22,128 bases of DNA from JACPYG01 sp038063015 (GCA_038063015.1 JBBTVX010000011.1:1-22128), one strand, 5' to 3'. Positions 6,589 through 14,513 are shown, numbered from the stretch's first letter. The notes: generated by a model from the sequence alone, not told the origin. Numbers and translations are program-made.

Positions 6589-7698
6589 TTACTCGCTTAA
6601 AACCCAAACATCATTTGTTCTTTCTCCGTTGGTTTTCATCCCGCCGAGCATAAAAATTTTTCCATTAAAATCAACGCACTCAAGGTCCTCCCTGCCTCCC
6701 CATAAAGAAACTCCGTCTCTATACAACTCATTCCAATCAAGACCGTATTTTGAATACCAAACGTCGTTATAGCCATGAGCGTAACCCGACCATCCGCCAA
6801 TGATCCAAAGATAATCTTTATAGCTTAAAAAACAATGTCCGTGTCTGCCTGGCCAGGGAATTTCTCCTTCTGCTTTTTGCCAATTAAAACCATCATCTGT
6901 GTACCAAGTTTCTTTTTCTCCCAGAACTCCTGGAAAAACTCCGCCTGATAACCAGAGTTTTCTTAAAAACACTTCTACGGATAAATCATATCTTTCTCTC
7001 CAGGGGGCTTTATTATTAGCTAAAATCCAATCTATGCCGTTTTCTGAATACCAAACATCGTTCACTACTCCATTAGTAGTTACTCCGCCTATAACCCATA
7101 TTTTTTCTTGAAAAACAGCGGCGCCAAATCCTTTCCTTGGCAACCAAGCAGCGTGGTTTGTTGCTAAAATCCAATCTATGCCGTTTTCTGAATACCAAAC
7201 ATCATTTAAATATTTTTCCCCCGTGGTAACCCCGCCCAAAATCCATAATTTATTTTTAAAAACAATTGCTTCGCCAGCCCTTCTCGGTCCCCATGGCGCC
7301 TTATTCGTAACTAATGTCCACGTTTCGCCGTCTTGCGAGTTCCAAATATCGCTATAAATTTTACTATAATCAGGAGATGAGCCGCCCACTCCGCCTAAAA
7401 GCCAAATTTTATTTAAAAACACAATTGCATTATGGGCGTCTCTTTTTGCAAAAGGAGCCGAGGCCGTAACTATTTTCCATTTTAAAATCTTGGGATCAAA
7501 AACTTCTTTTTTAATTTCTTCTTTCTTCTCGTTTAAGTTTGTCTTTTCTGAAACAATATTCTGATTATCTATGTTTATTATCTCTCCGCTATCGTTTTTC
7601 ACATCACTGACAAAAAAAACACTAGAAAAAGCAAGTGAAAAAATAATCAATGACGCTAAAATAAAAAATAATAGTTTTAAAAAAATAGCTTGATCCAT
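6589..7698 (-). CDS. Membrane-anchored Kelch-repeat protein
   Basis: Residues about 7-30 form one hydrophobic segment (LLFFILASLIIFSLAFSSVF), acting as signal anchor. A charged linker runs to about residue 75. The rest is six Kelch-like units, each with a GG pair (LGGV, IGGV, IGGW) followed by NDVW or similar and a tryptophan-rich strand. This predicts a six-bladed beta-propeller outside the cell, probably for binding proteins or sugars; no catalytic site is visible. Two blades share an identical 41-bp DNA stretch (7019-7059 and 7163-7203). It heads the operon with the CofE-like gene, murJ and lepA, with a 2-bp gap to the next ATG. Its specific ligand cannot be inferred. Confidence 0.9.
   Translation of the reverse strand: MDQAIFLKLLFFILASLIIFSLAFSSVFFVSDVKNDSGEIINIDNQNIVSEKTNLNEKKEEIKKEVFDPKILKWKIVTASAPFAKRDAHNAIVFLNKIWLLGGVGGSSPDYSKIYSDIWNSQDGETWTLVTNKAPWGPRRAGEAIVFKNKLWILGGVTTGEKYLNDVWYSENGIDWILATNHAAWLPRKGFGAAVFQEKIWVIGGVTTNGVVNDVWYSENGIDWILANNKAPWRERYDLSVEVFLRKLWLSGGVFPGVLGEKETWYTDDGFNWQKAEGEIPWPGRHGHCFLSYKDYLWIIGGWSGYAHGYNDVWYSKYGLDWNELYRDGVSLWGGREDLECVDFNGKIFMLGGMKTNGERTNDVWVLSE
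7019..7203. repeat. 41-bp direct repeat within Kelch gene
   Basis: Bases 7019-7059 and 7163-7203 are identical over 41 bp. They are offset by 144 bp, exactly 48 codons or one Kelch unit. They encode the same DVWYSENGIDWILA segment, so blades 2 and 3 arose by recent duplication or were made alike by gene conversion. Confidence 0.9.
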
Positions 7699-7737
7699 TG
7701 TTTTTATTTTAATCTTTTTTTATTTTTTTTAAAAGTC

Positions 7738-7766
7738 TTGACAAAGAGTTAAAAATTTGATATGAT
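7738..7766 (+). promoter_or_regulatory. Sigma-70 promoter of rnpB
   Basis: TTGACA (7738-7743), a 17-bp spacer and TATGAT (7761-7766) form a near-consensus promoter. The predicted start six bases on, 7772, matches the first base of the RNase P RNA P1 helix. Confidence 0.92.
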
Positions 7767-7771
7767 AAAAA

Positions 7772-8172
7772 TGTCTTAGCAAGATGAGTGATTGCTCTTT
7801 ATACGAATAATAAAGAGAGGAAAGTCCGAACACCATCCTGAACTAAATTTATTTAGTGAAGGATAAAATAATAGCGGCTAACAGCCGTCCATAGCAATGT
7901 GGAGGTGCGAACAGTGACGCGCGAGGCCGAAAGGCCAAACGCCCCCGCCTTTACGGGGGAAATCCCATAGTAATATGGGAGTGAAACGGCTAAATCCTTA
8001 TTGGGTGCAAGAACAAACCCATCGGCAAGTTCAGGGTAAAGCCTGATAAATTCATTCATGGATTTTAAAATTTGTTAATGGAGAAAAGTAGTTCGCCAGA
8101 GCCAAGCAGTAATGCGCGGCCCAGACAGATAATCACATAAAACAGAATTCGGCTTACAATTTTGCTAAGACA
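7772..8172 (+). ncRNA. rnpB: RNase P RNA, class A
   Basis: This is the catalytic RNA that trims 5' leaders from pre-tRNAs, working with the RnpA protein (not in this window). The P1 helix closes the molecule: TGTCTTAGCAA at the 5' end pairs with TTGCTAAGACA at the 3' end. The universal core is present: GAGGAAAGTCCG at 7817-7828 (5' strand of P4) and ACAGAATTCGGCTTA at 8142-8156 (3' strand of P4). Total length of about 401 nt fits a type A molecule. GTGCAAGAACAAACCCATCGG (about 8005-8025) lies in the specificity domain. The reading frames through this region are not genes. It stands alone, divergent from the Kelch operon. Confidence 0.96.
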
Positions 8173-8174
8173 AC

Positions 8175-8207
8175 AAAAAACTCGATTTAACATCGAGCTT
8201 TTTGTTT
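8175..8207 (+). terminator. Rho-independent terminator of rnpB
   Basis: CTCGAT (8181-8186) pairs with ATCGAG (8192-8197) around TTAAC. An A-run lies before the stem and a T-run (8199-8203) after it. The symmetry allows it also to serve the minus-strand gene that ends at 8225. Confidence 0.88.
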
Positions 8208-8224
8208 ATAATTTCAAAATATCA

Positions 8225-8410
8225 TTAACAGCATTTACACTTTGAACCCATTATCTTGGTTCCTCCGATAATAATCAAGAGAATAGGCCAAACGGTGTTT
8301 ACAAATCCAGTTGATAACCAATCCATTTGTCCTGCCAAAAATACCAGACCGATTAAAACTATGCAGGCTGGTATAATTTTATGGTGCGAGCATTTACAAA
8401 TATTTTCCAT
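8225..8410 (-). CDS. Small Cys-rich membrane protein
   Basis: The 61-residue protein starts MENICKCSHH and ends KCKCC, with two hydrophobic segments between (about 14-28 and 39-53). The second contains WPILLIIIGG, like small LiaI/DUF5668-type membrane proteins. The cysteine and histidine clusters at both ends would lie on the same membrane side if the two segments form a hairpin, and could bind a metal. No catalytic motif is seen. A hairpin-forming AATGAAAAT/ATTTTCATT repeat (about 8428-8447) lies in its leader. It is the last gene on this strand before rnpB. Function unknown. Confidence 0.75.
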   Translation of the reverse strand: MENICKCSHHKIIPACIVLIGLVFLAGQMDWLSTGFVNTVWPILLIIIGGTKIMGSKCKCC

Positions 8411-8495
8411 AATTAGAAACGAGGAAGAAATGAAAATTTATTTTCATTCCGACCGAATGATTAATTATATTGACCTTTAATTTATTATATACCAC

Positions 8496-10232
8496 TTATT
8501 GGCTTATTGGAATAGTAAAATAAAAAGTGCTTCCTTCACCTTCTGCGGACTCTGCGCCCACTATCCCCCCGTGAGACTCTACTATGCTTTTTATTATAGC
8601 CAAACCTAGACCCGTTCCTCCTTTTTCTGTAAAAATATTTTTTAATTGAGAAAATTTAATAAAAAGCTGGCTCATATCTAAAGGAGAAATCCCGACTCCG
8701 CTATCGGTGACTGCAATGAATAAAGAGTCTGGAATTTTTGTAAAATCAACTTTGCTGTTATTCAAAAACCATACCGCAGAACTTCCTGCTTCTGTTTTTA
8801 TATCTTGGCTATTTTTATGAAGCATGGCATTAATAATAATTTTACTGTTTGCTTTGCTAAACTTAATAGCATTGGAAAGAAGATTATTTAAAACTTGAGA
8901 AACTGTGTGTTGGTCAAAATCGACTTTCTCTGGCACGTTCTCCATAATCTCGCTAATAATTTTTACTTTTGCGTCTTTGGCGGCGGTTTGAAATAAAAGT
9001 ATGCGATTATCTATTATCTCTTTTATGTTTGATGGCTGTTTAAATATTTGAAATTTACCAGCTTCTATTTTGGCCACATCTAGAAGATTATTAATTAGCT
9101 CAAGCATATCTGAAGAGCTGCGATACATCATTTGAAAATATTCTGGCTGCTTTGCTTTTTTAATTTTTGATTTCCTTATGGCCTCAACTGTCTTTTTCAT
9201 TCCATCTAAAGGAGACCGAAGTTCATGCACAATCATTGAAGTGAAATCTTCTTTCATTTTTTCAACTTCTTTTTCCTCGGTTATATCGCGAAAAATCGTG
9301 ACACACCCTAAAATATTATTTTGCGAGCCGGTCTTATTTTTGACCGGCGAAACTATAACCTGAAAAAAACGGCTGTCCAATAAAACTTCTTCGGAAATAA
9401 AAATTTTATCTAATTTAACGCTTTCTTCAATTTTTCCTCTAAAATCAAACTTACCGCTTAGTTTGTCTATAAAATCAAATATTGAAATATCTTTTTTAGA
9501 TTCAAAACCAATGGCCTTTTTTGCGGCAGGATTGACTACAAGCAACCTATGCTCTGGATCAGTCATAACCACCCCTTCTGTCATACTGGCAACCATGGCG
9601 TTTAATTTGGCTTGCTCTGTCTCCACAACTTCTTGCAACCTAGTTACTGCTTGAGAAGCTTGCTGAGTGATCTTATACAAGATAGTCATCTCTTCTTCTT
9701 TATAAAGACCGCTTTTTGTATCTGCAATCGTAAGAACGCCCACAACATTGCCGGCTATCACCAACGGAATATTGAAAAATGATTCTACTGGTTTGTCTAA
9801 TTCTTCATTAAGAATAATACCGGACAATACTTCTTCTATCTTGATTTTTTGAAAATCTATATTTAAAAGAGCCGATAAAGAACCGACCATTCTATTTTTT
9901 ATATTGTCTATAAACTTACGGGAAACCTGTTTCTCGAGATGAACTTTAAAAATAATTTTTTCAGGTTCTAAAAACATATAGGAGACAACGCTGTATTCAA
10001 TAAACTGATGCAAAGAACCCGTAATAATATCTATTATATTTTGGACATTCAGCGAGTAACCTATCCTATCTCCCAATTCTTTTAAAATAGAAAGTTCATA
10101 CATTCTGCGCTTTGTATCCTCCTCTCTTCTTTCTAAATCAATTCTAAACTTTCTGCTTTTGAAATACGAAAAACCGCCGATTAAAACGGTTACTATAAAA
10201 AGTAAAATTGTAATTAAATTAGCTGTAGCCAC
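8496..10232 (-). CDS. GAF-PAS sensor histidine kinase
   Basis: The protein has 578 residues. One N-terminal membrane segment lies at about 5-24, then a basic helix, a GAF domain (about 50-200) and a PAS domain (about 208-318). HisKA follows (326-392), with phospho-acceptor H336 in MIVHELRSPLDG. The HATPase domain (about 438-577) has the N box NNLLSNAIKFS (N454), G1 DSGVGI (D510) and G2 GGTGLGLAI. All catalytic motifs are intact. It autophosphorylates on histidine in response to a signal sensed inside the cell by GAF/PAS; the external part is negligible. The likely partner is the response regulator at 10998-11378 in the same gene cluster. The signal is unknown. Confidence 0.95.
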   Translation of the reverse strand: MATANLITILLFIVTVLIGGFSYFKSRKFRIDLERREEDTKRRMYELSILKELGDRIGYSLNVQNIIDIITGSLHQFIEYSVVSYMFLEPEKIIFKVHLEKQVSRKFIDNIKNRMVGSLSALLNIDFQKIKIEEVLSGIILNEELDKPVESFFNIPLVIAGNVVGVLTIADTKSGLYKEEEMTILYKITQQASQAVTRLQEVVETEQAKLNAMVASMTEGVVMTDPEHRLLVVNPAAKKAIGFESKKDISIFDFIDKLSGKFDFRGKIEESVKLDKIFISEEVLLDSRFFQVIVSPVKNKTGSQNNILGCVTIFRDITEEKEVEKMKEDFTSMIVHELRSPLDGMKKTVEAIRKSKIKKAKQPEYFQMMYRSSSDMLELINNLLDVAKIEAGKFQIFKQPSNIKEIIDNRILLFQTAAKDAKVKIISEIMENVPEKVDFDQHTVSQVLNNLLSNAIKFSKANSKIIINAMLHKNSQDIKTEAGSSAVWFLNNSKVDFTKIPDSLFIAVTDSGVGISPLDMSQLFIKFSQLKNIFTEKGGTGLGLAIIKSIVESHGGIVGAESAEGEGSTFYFTIPISQ

Positions 10233-10244
10233 TGATAAATAAGA

Positions 10245-10649
10245 CTATCCTTTCATTGTTTTAACAAGCTTAGATAGGTTAACTATGCCAAAACCCAACA
10301 CAAAAAATCCGATAAGCCTGATTATACAGTCGAAATAGTCGTGATATAATCCTTGTCCAAAAAGAAAATCCAAACCCACCCCGGGTATTTCTTGTATTGA
10401 TGAGTGGATGGTGTCAATAGAAAGCAAAAAAATACCTGCGCCTATTATTTTTAGAGACTTGCCAAGCGTGCCTCCAAACCCGTTCAAATTCACCCATAAA
10501 TTATACATTATTCCTCCAATAATTATCAGTGTAATAAGATTAATGATAATGGAAAAGCCTTTGGGCGTTTCCATTTCGGCTGCTAATGCCGGAAAAGCAA
10601 TCGCCAAATAAAGCGGAACACTTAAAAACAAAAAAAGTTTTTTATTCAT
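10245..10649 (-). CDS. Membrane protein linked to two-component genes
   Basis: The 134-residue protein has a signal peptide-like start (LFLFLSVPLYLAIAFPALAA, cleavage likely after ALAA) and three further hydrophobic segments (about 32-50, 65-82, 108-125). No family was recognised. It lies 12 bp upstream of the histidine kinase on the same strand. The kinase itself has almost no external domain, so this protein could supply a membrane sensor or a signal input, which is inference from position only. The segment between membrane spans carries DTIHSSIQEIPGVGLDFLFG, which may face outside. Confidence 0.75.
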   Translation of the reverse strand: MNKKLFLFLSVPLYLAIAFPALAAEMETPKGFSIIINLITLIIIGGIMYNLWVNLNGFGGTLGKSLKIIGAGIFLLSIDTIHSSIQEIPGVGLDFLFGQGLYHDYFDCIIRLIGFFVLGFGIVNLSKLVKTMKG

Positions 10650-10686
10650 AATTATTTGATAAATTAATATTTATTTCGTTTAATAA

Positions 10687-10956
10687 CTATTCGACTTTTT
10701 TAATATCGGGATATTTTGTAAATATAGAACTTAGGGCGCTCTTTACAATTTGTCCCGATAATTGAACATATTCATCTATTAGTTGTTCAACGACATTAGA
10801 AGGATCGCCTTTTACATCAATTACTTTACCGTTTTCATCAATTGTCAATCCTAATACATTGCGCGCTTTTAAAATAGCAATATCCGGACCTAAAATTACT
10901 GCTTGTTTAGCAATAATTTCCGATATTAAAGATATATATTGGCTTTTTTCTTCCAT
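10687..10956 (-). CDS. Unknown 89-residue protein in signalling cluster
   Basis: This soluble, acidic protein is predicted to be alpha-beta: helix (about 3-20), a short KARNVLGLTIDENGKVIDVK segment that looks like two beta strands around a DENGK turn, then helices to the end. No cysteine, signal peptide or membrane segment is present. I do not recognise a named family. It lies between the response regulator and the 134-residue membrane protein. Its leader shares the AAAAGGTCG motif found before the response regulator. A role as adaptor or modulator of the two-component pair is a guess. Confidence 0.7.
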   Translation of the reverse strand: MEEKSQYISLISEIIAKQAVILGPDIAILKARNVLGLTIDENGKVIDVKGDPSNVVEQLIDEYVQLSGQIVKSALSSIFTKYPDIKKVE

Positions 10957-10987
10957 TTTAAAATTTAAAAATTAATTATTAGTATTA

Positions 10988-11414
10988 CGACCTTTTGTTA
11001 ATCTTTTATATTCAACTTTTCTTTTACTCTTTTAACCACATCATCAATAGACCAATCAGATTTAACCAAATAATCATACGCTCCTTTCTCTAAAAACTCA
11101 GCTACGGCATTCTCTGTGTTTAAATTTGTCAAAACAATTATCTCTACGGTTTTTCCCCACTCATCCTCCCTTAATTTTGCGGTCATCTCCATGCCATTCA
11201 TAATTGGCATCATTATATCCACTAAAATTAAATCGGGATGAAATTTCAACGCTAAATTTAAACCTTCTTCTCCGTTTGAAGCCCCTAATACCTCGAACCC
11301 TTGGGCGGTAAGTTCATCGCGCATCAAGTTTAATAATACTTTATCGTCTTCTGCAATTAATATTTTTTTATTTTCCATATATTGAATTAAAAATTAAATT
11401 ATTGCCGACCTTTT
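10988..11414 (-). repeat. AAAAGGTCG leader motif, two copies
   Basis: On the minus strand AAAAGGTCG occurs at 10996-10988, 31 nt before the ATG of the 89-residue gene, and at 11414-11406, 27 nt before the ATG of the response regulator. Both are followed by similar AT-rich leader text including TAATTTTTAA. I did not see it before the next two genes. It may be a shared regulatory site or a duplicated leader. Confidence 0.5.
10998..11378 (-). CDS. CheY-like single-domain response regulator
   Basis: At 126 residues it is one receiver domain with no output domain. Conserved residues are all present: acidic pair D11-D12 (AEDD), phospho-acceptor D54 (LVDIMMP), T84 (VLTN) and K106 (LVKSD). It should accept phosphate from the histidine kinase at 8496-10232 and signal by protein contact rather than by binding DNA. 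It is first in the cluster, followed after 41 bp by the 89-residue gene. Confidence 0.95.
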   Translation of the reverse strand: MENKKILIAEDDKVLLNLMRDELTAQGFEVLGASNGEEGLNLALKFHPDLILVDIMMPIMNGMEMTAKLREDEWGKTVEIIVLTNLNTENAVAEFLEKGAYDYLVKSDWSIDDVVKRVKEKLNIKD

Positions 11415-11422
11415 ATTTATTA

Positions 11423-11428
11423 ATATTA
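11423..11428 (-). promoter_or_regulatory. Possible extended -10 of signalling operon
   Basis: On the minus strand TGGTAATAT provides a TG-extended -10 hexamer (TAATAT, 11423-11428) in the 94-bp gap before the response regulator. No good -35 is present. Confidence 0.35.
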
Positions 11429-11472
11429 CCATAAAAAAAGCGTTAAAAAACAAGTCGTGGCCTTCTATTTTA

Positions 11473-11916
11473 CTAAAATAATGATTTGGTCCCTATTTTC
11501 TGGTCTAACGCCTCGTTAACCATTCTATCGGCTTCTTTATTCTTTTCCCTAGGAATAGCTTTAAATTTTACTCCCTTGAAGTCAATCTTCAAATTCCAAA
11601 TTTCTATAAAAAACTTTTGAATTTTTTCATCTGAAAGTTTGTATCGGCCATTCATCTGTTTTACCAACAATTCCGAGTCCGACCTTATTTCCACTTCGCT
11701 GATTTCGGCTATAGCCTTGCCGAATAATGCCTTAAATTTTTTCAAAGCAAAAATCACGGCAGAGTACTCTGCCTCATTATTAGTTAGATTGTCGTCCAAA
11801 TATTCCCCGTATTTTTTTATAACCTGCTCTTTCTCATTGCAAAAAACCACCCCGATTGCCGCCTTGCCCGGATTCCCCCTCGACCCTCCGTCAGTATAAA
11901 TAATAATTTTCTTCAT
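11473..11916 (-). CDS. rnhA: Ribonuclease HI
   Basis: This 147-residue RNase H type I enzyme cleaves RNA in RNA-DNA hybrids, for example Okazaki primers and R-loops, using two metal ions. The four catalytic acids are visible: D9 in YTDGGSRGNPG, E48 in TNNEAEY, D80 in RSDSELLVKQM and D130 in KNKEADRMVNEAL. TDGGSRGNPG and the absence of the basic handle loop place it closer to the archaeal/YpdQ subtype than to E. coli RnhA. Its ATG overlaps the stop of the upstream GrpB-family gene by 4 bp (ATGA), so the two are translated together. Confidence 0.94.
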   Translation of the reverse strand: MKKIIIYTDGGSRGNPGKAAIGVVFCNEKEQVIKKYGEYLDDNLTNNEAEYSAVIFALKKFKALFGKAIAEISEVEIRSDSELLVKQMNGRYKLSDEKIQKFFIEIWNLKIDFKGVKFKAIPREKNKEADRMVNEALDQKIGTKSLF

Positions 11917-12443
11917 TGCGGTATTTTTAATATACCCTTAATAAATTTATCTTTTTGAACTGTATATTTTTCACGATTATTTTTGTATTTTTCCACTAAC
12001 CCCTCTTTTAACTTATTATACTCTCTAACAGCTTCTTTGTGTTTTAGAAGATAATCTCTAAAAACTATTTGGTTTTTCCAAAGCTTGCCGCCAAGTTTTA
12101 CTATATGCATATGGTGAGTTGTTTCCGCTTTATTTCCTTTTGTAAAAAAGTGTCTACCCTTTATTCCTGCATTATGTTTATAGTTATAACCTAATAATTC
12201 CAAAGGTTTAATAAATTTTTCTCCGTCCTTTAAATTTTTTACACCCATGGCTATATCAATTATCGGTTTAGCTTTAGCTCCGGGAATAGAAGTACTTCCA
12301 ATGTGTTGGATATTCAATACATATTTCTCAACTATAGGATGCAATAATTTTTCTTCTTTTTTATACAACTCTTTCCAAGCTGAATTATATGGAGATAGTT
12401 TAACTTTTTTGTTTCGTAAACCTATAATTTTTACATTCTTCAT
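11913..12443 (-). CDS. GrpB family (UPF0157) nucleotidyltransferase-like protein
   Basis: The 176-residue protein matches the GrpB/UPF0157 family: LSPYNSAWKELYKKE near the start, then IQHIGSTSIPGAKAKPIID, where GSTSIPG and the later aspartates resemble a nucleotidyltransferase fold. In some bacteria this domain is fused to dephospho-CoA kinase; here it stands alone. The biochemical role of the family is not settled. It precedes and overlaps rnhA. The ATG at 12443 is preferred since KLSPYN begins only about 15 residues later, as usual. Confidence 0.88.
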   Translation of the reverse strand: MKNVKIIGLRNKKVKLSPYNSAWKELYKKEEKLLHPIVEKYVLNIQHIGSTSIPGAKAKPIIDIAMGVKNLKDGEKFIKPLELLGYNYKHNAGIKGRHFFTKGNKAETTHHMHIVKLGGKLWKNQIVFRDYLLKHKEAVREYNKLKEGLVEKYKNNREKYTVQKDKFIKGILKIPQ

Positions 12444-12493
12444 GCATTAATGATTTATTATTCATTTTACTTTTTTAAAATAAAAATGCAAAT

Positions 12494-12528
12494 AAAAAAG
12501 CTCCCAGATGTCGTCATCTTTGAGCTTT
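12494..12528 (-). terminator. Rho-independent terminator after clpP-like gene
   Basis: On the minus strand, AAAGCTC pairs with GAGCTTT, with an inner AGATG/CATCT stem around ACGA. A T-run follows. It lies 24 bp downstream of the broken protease gene. Confidence 0.85.
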
Positions 12529-12551
12529 GCTAGTGGTTATTATGCCTCGAT

Positions 12552-12930
12552 TTATATCACTTCATCAATCAACCCAAACCTCATGGCCTCCTCGGAGGTC
12601 ATTGATTGATTTTTAACGCACTCTGCGCTAATCTCGACCACGGTATGACCCGTTCTGTCGCTTAGAATTTTATAAATTCTCTTTTGATCTTTCTCTAAAT
12701 TCTTCTTAATTTTTTTTGTCTCAGCTGAATCCCGGAGAGCGTCCAAATCCATCTCCGTGGTAGAAATATGATGTATTAAAACAAATGGGCGGGCTTCCCT
12801 TGCCCATGAGGCGCAATAATGCCTCGCGAACATATAATGCGTTGATAGAGTCAATTTCACCTCCAATCGAGATGATGTTCTGGTCGAGCAGAGCAATCTG
12901 CACGTCGTCTAGTTTGTCATGCTTCCACAT
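12552..12930 (-). pseudogene. ClpP-like serine protease, core deleted
   Basis: The start (12930 downward, MWKHDKLDD) encodes the N-terminal ClpP-like strand-helix NIISIGGEIDSINALYVREA, reaching KGSPPI. A different frame then gives RPFVLIHHISTTEMDLDALR through MTSEEAMRFGLIDEVI, the C-terminal half of the same fold. About 55-60 residues between them are missing, including the SPGG oxyanion strand and the catalytic serine segment. The junction lies near 12784-12797, where CCCGCCCATTT could be shared by both sides. The histidine region (LIHH) remains. The promoter, a good ribosome site (AAGGGGAAATACAATG) and the terminator remain intact, suggesting a recent deletion or an assembly error. A programmed frameshift cannot restore the missing core. 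Confidence 0.85.
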
Positions 12931-12987
12931 TGTATTTCCCCTTATTTTGTCAAAAAGCTATTTGTCGTATCATCCCACATAATCTAT

Positions 12988-13016
12988 ATATTAAAATAAT
13001 TCAACCACCTTGTCAA
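12988..13016 (-). promoter_or_regulatory. Sigma-70 promoter of clpP-like gene
   Basis: On the minus strand TTGACA (13011-13016), a 17-bp spacer and TAATAT (12988-12993) form a strong promoter, with start near 12982 and a leader of about 50 nt to the ATG. Confidence 0.85.
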
Positions 13017-13083
13017 ATTTTTTAAATCTTTAGAATCGAAAATAAAAAAATCGCCCAAAAGTGATTCTATGTCTAATTTAAAT

Positions 13084-13323
13084 TTATGTTAGGCCTTCTT
13101 GATGTTCAACGCCGTTTATTTTGGGAAACGATGGAAAAATATTCTGCACCCGCCCGACTTTCCCATCTTCTAATTTTACCTTAATCCCGCGCGGATGAAA
13201 ACTGGAACTCGTCAAAATCTTTACCACCCTCCCGCGGGTAAGCTTTCCGGTTGGCTGGTCTGCCTTCAGCACAACTTCCACCTCCACCCCGATTTTTATG
13301 TCTTCTCTCTTTTTCCCATCCAT
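13084..13323 (-). CDS. ywbE: YwbE family protein
   Basis: The 79-residue protein matches the YwbE/DUF2196 family along its whole length: KREDIKIGVEVEVVLKADQP, then TGKLTRGRVVKILTSSSFHP, then RGIKVKLEDGKVGRVQNI. The family is small, soluble and predicted to be a beta-barrel; its function is unknown, although an RNA-associated role would fit the basic surface. It follows the RecJ-like gene by 23 bp on the same strand and probably shares its mRNA. Confidence 0.93.
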   Translation of the reverse strand: MDGKKREDIKIGVEVEVVLKADQPTGKLTRGRVVKILTSSSFHPRGIKVKLEDGKVGRVQNIFPSFPKINGVEHQEGLT

Positions 13324-13346
13324 AAATTTATTTCTTAATTAAATTA

Positions 13347-14513
13347 TTATACATCTACTTTGTTGTTATTTTTAAAAAATTCGTTCAAACAGGTTTCAAA
13401 TTTATTTAGGTCTTTGTTTTTAATGCGGAAGCCGGAGGCGTTAGCATGGCCTCCGTAGGTTATTAAAAAATCTGAACAGGATTTCATGGCCTCTACAGAG
13501 TTCGTGTCTTTGGGGTTTCTTACGGACCCGCAACTTTCTTTATCCCCTTTCTTAAAAATAAAAACCGGCTTTTGGTATTTTGAAGACATTATTGAAGCGA
13601 CAGACCCGGCTAAAGTTAGTCGCCAGGCGATATCTCCTTCAAAAATAACCGGCGCTTCCGGTTTTTGAAAAATCCTCCTTTCTACTTCCTGTACAATTTC
13701 TTTAACTTTTTGTTGTTTATAATTAGTTTTATTAATTAAATCCTGCGCCATTTCTTTGCATCTTTCATCAGAAAAACAAGTTAGAAGAAAATAAGAATTA
13801 TTCTGATAATTTATGCTTTCAGCCGCGTTTAAAGCTGAGATAACTTTTTGCATTGCTCCTTCAAAAACATAACCCTCTCCTAAAAGAGATAAAAATGCCC
13901 TTAATGCCGGACGAAAAGTATTTTTCAAAGACCTCAGTCCTTCTTCAATAATTTTTTGATTTTCATCTGTTTGGGGAACCATATCGGCAATAGTGCCGAG
14001 CGCGGTTAATTCTAAAAAACTGTTTCTTAAGTTTTCAGAAATTTTTTCTCCTAAAATTTCTTCGCAAAGTTTAAAGGTAATTCCGACATTAGCCAAACCT
14101 TTAAAAGGATAACTATCATCTTTTTGTTTTGGATCCACTATTAGGGGAGTATCCGGAATACCGAATAACGTTTCATGATGGTCAACAATTATTACTTCAA
14201 ATCCTAATTTTTTGGCAATTTCCACCTCTTTAACATTGCCTATGCCCAGGTCCAATGTAATAAAAAGGGCCGGAGCTTTATCGCTTAAAATTTTTAAAGC
14301 ATTGGGATTAATGCCATAACCGTCATTTTCTCTGTCTGGAAAAAGTACGGCGCAAACCTCGCCGCCTAAATTTTTTATAGCCTCTTCCAAAATAACAACT
14401 GACGATATGCCATCTAAGTCTGAATCGCCATACAAAATAATGCGCTCTTTATTCAAGACCGCTTTTTTAATCCTCTCTGCTGATTTTTCAATATTTTTGA
14501 TTTTTTGAGACAT
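13347..14513 (-). CDS. RecJ-like DHH/DHHA1 phosphoesterase
   Basis: The DHH domain (to about 200) shows ILYGDSDLDGISS (motif I), FITLDLGIGN (motif II), IVDHHETLF (motif III, the DHH signature) and ALGTIADMVP (motif IV). The DHHA1 domain near the C-terminus ends with TYGGHANASGFRI. This is the metal-dependent 5'-3' single-strand exonuclease core of RecJ. At 388 residues it is much shorter than bacterial RecJ (about 570): the OB-fold and later domains are absent, as in archaeal and CPR forms. It probably acts in recombination or repair, though an RNA or oligonucleotide substrate is possible. A perfect palindrome separates it from pgk. Confidence 0.88.
   Translation of the reverse strand: MSQKIKNIEKSAERIKKAVLNKERIILYGDSDLDGISSVVILEEAIKNLGGEVCAVLFPDRENDGYGINPNALKILSDKAPALFITLDLGIGNVKEVEIAKKLGFEVIIVDHHETLFGIPDTPLIVDPKQKDDSYPFKGLANVGITFKLCEEILGEKISENLRNSFLELTALGTIADMVPQTDENQKIIEEGLRSLKNTFRPALRAFLSLLGEGYVFEGAMQKVISALNAAESINYQNNSYFLLTCFSDERCKEMAQDLINKTNYKQQKVKEIVQEVERRIFQKPEAPVIFEGDIAWRLTLAGSVASIMSSKYQKPVFIFKKGDKESCGSVRNPKDTNSVEAMKSCSDFLITYGGHANASGFRIKNKDLNKFETCLNEFFKNNNKVDV

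Noticed and set aside
7853..8059. 68-codon open frame on the minus strand
   Set aside because: It lies entirely inside the RNase P RNA, whose conserved core elements are clear, and its residues match no family.
11639..11899. 86-codon plus-strand frame
   Set aside because: It is the mirror of RNase HI, whose catalytic residues are all present on the minus strand.
12552..12930. Programmed ribosomal frameshift joining the two ClpP-like parts
   Set aside because: About 55-60 residues including the catalytic serine are missing, so a frameshift could not make a working protease.
13042..13066. Terminator after ywbE
   Set aside because: The stem is short, with an A-C mismatch on the minus strand, so it is too weak to list as a feature.
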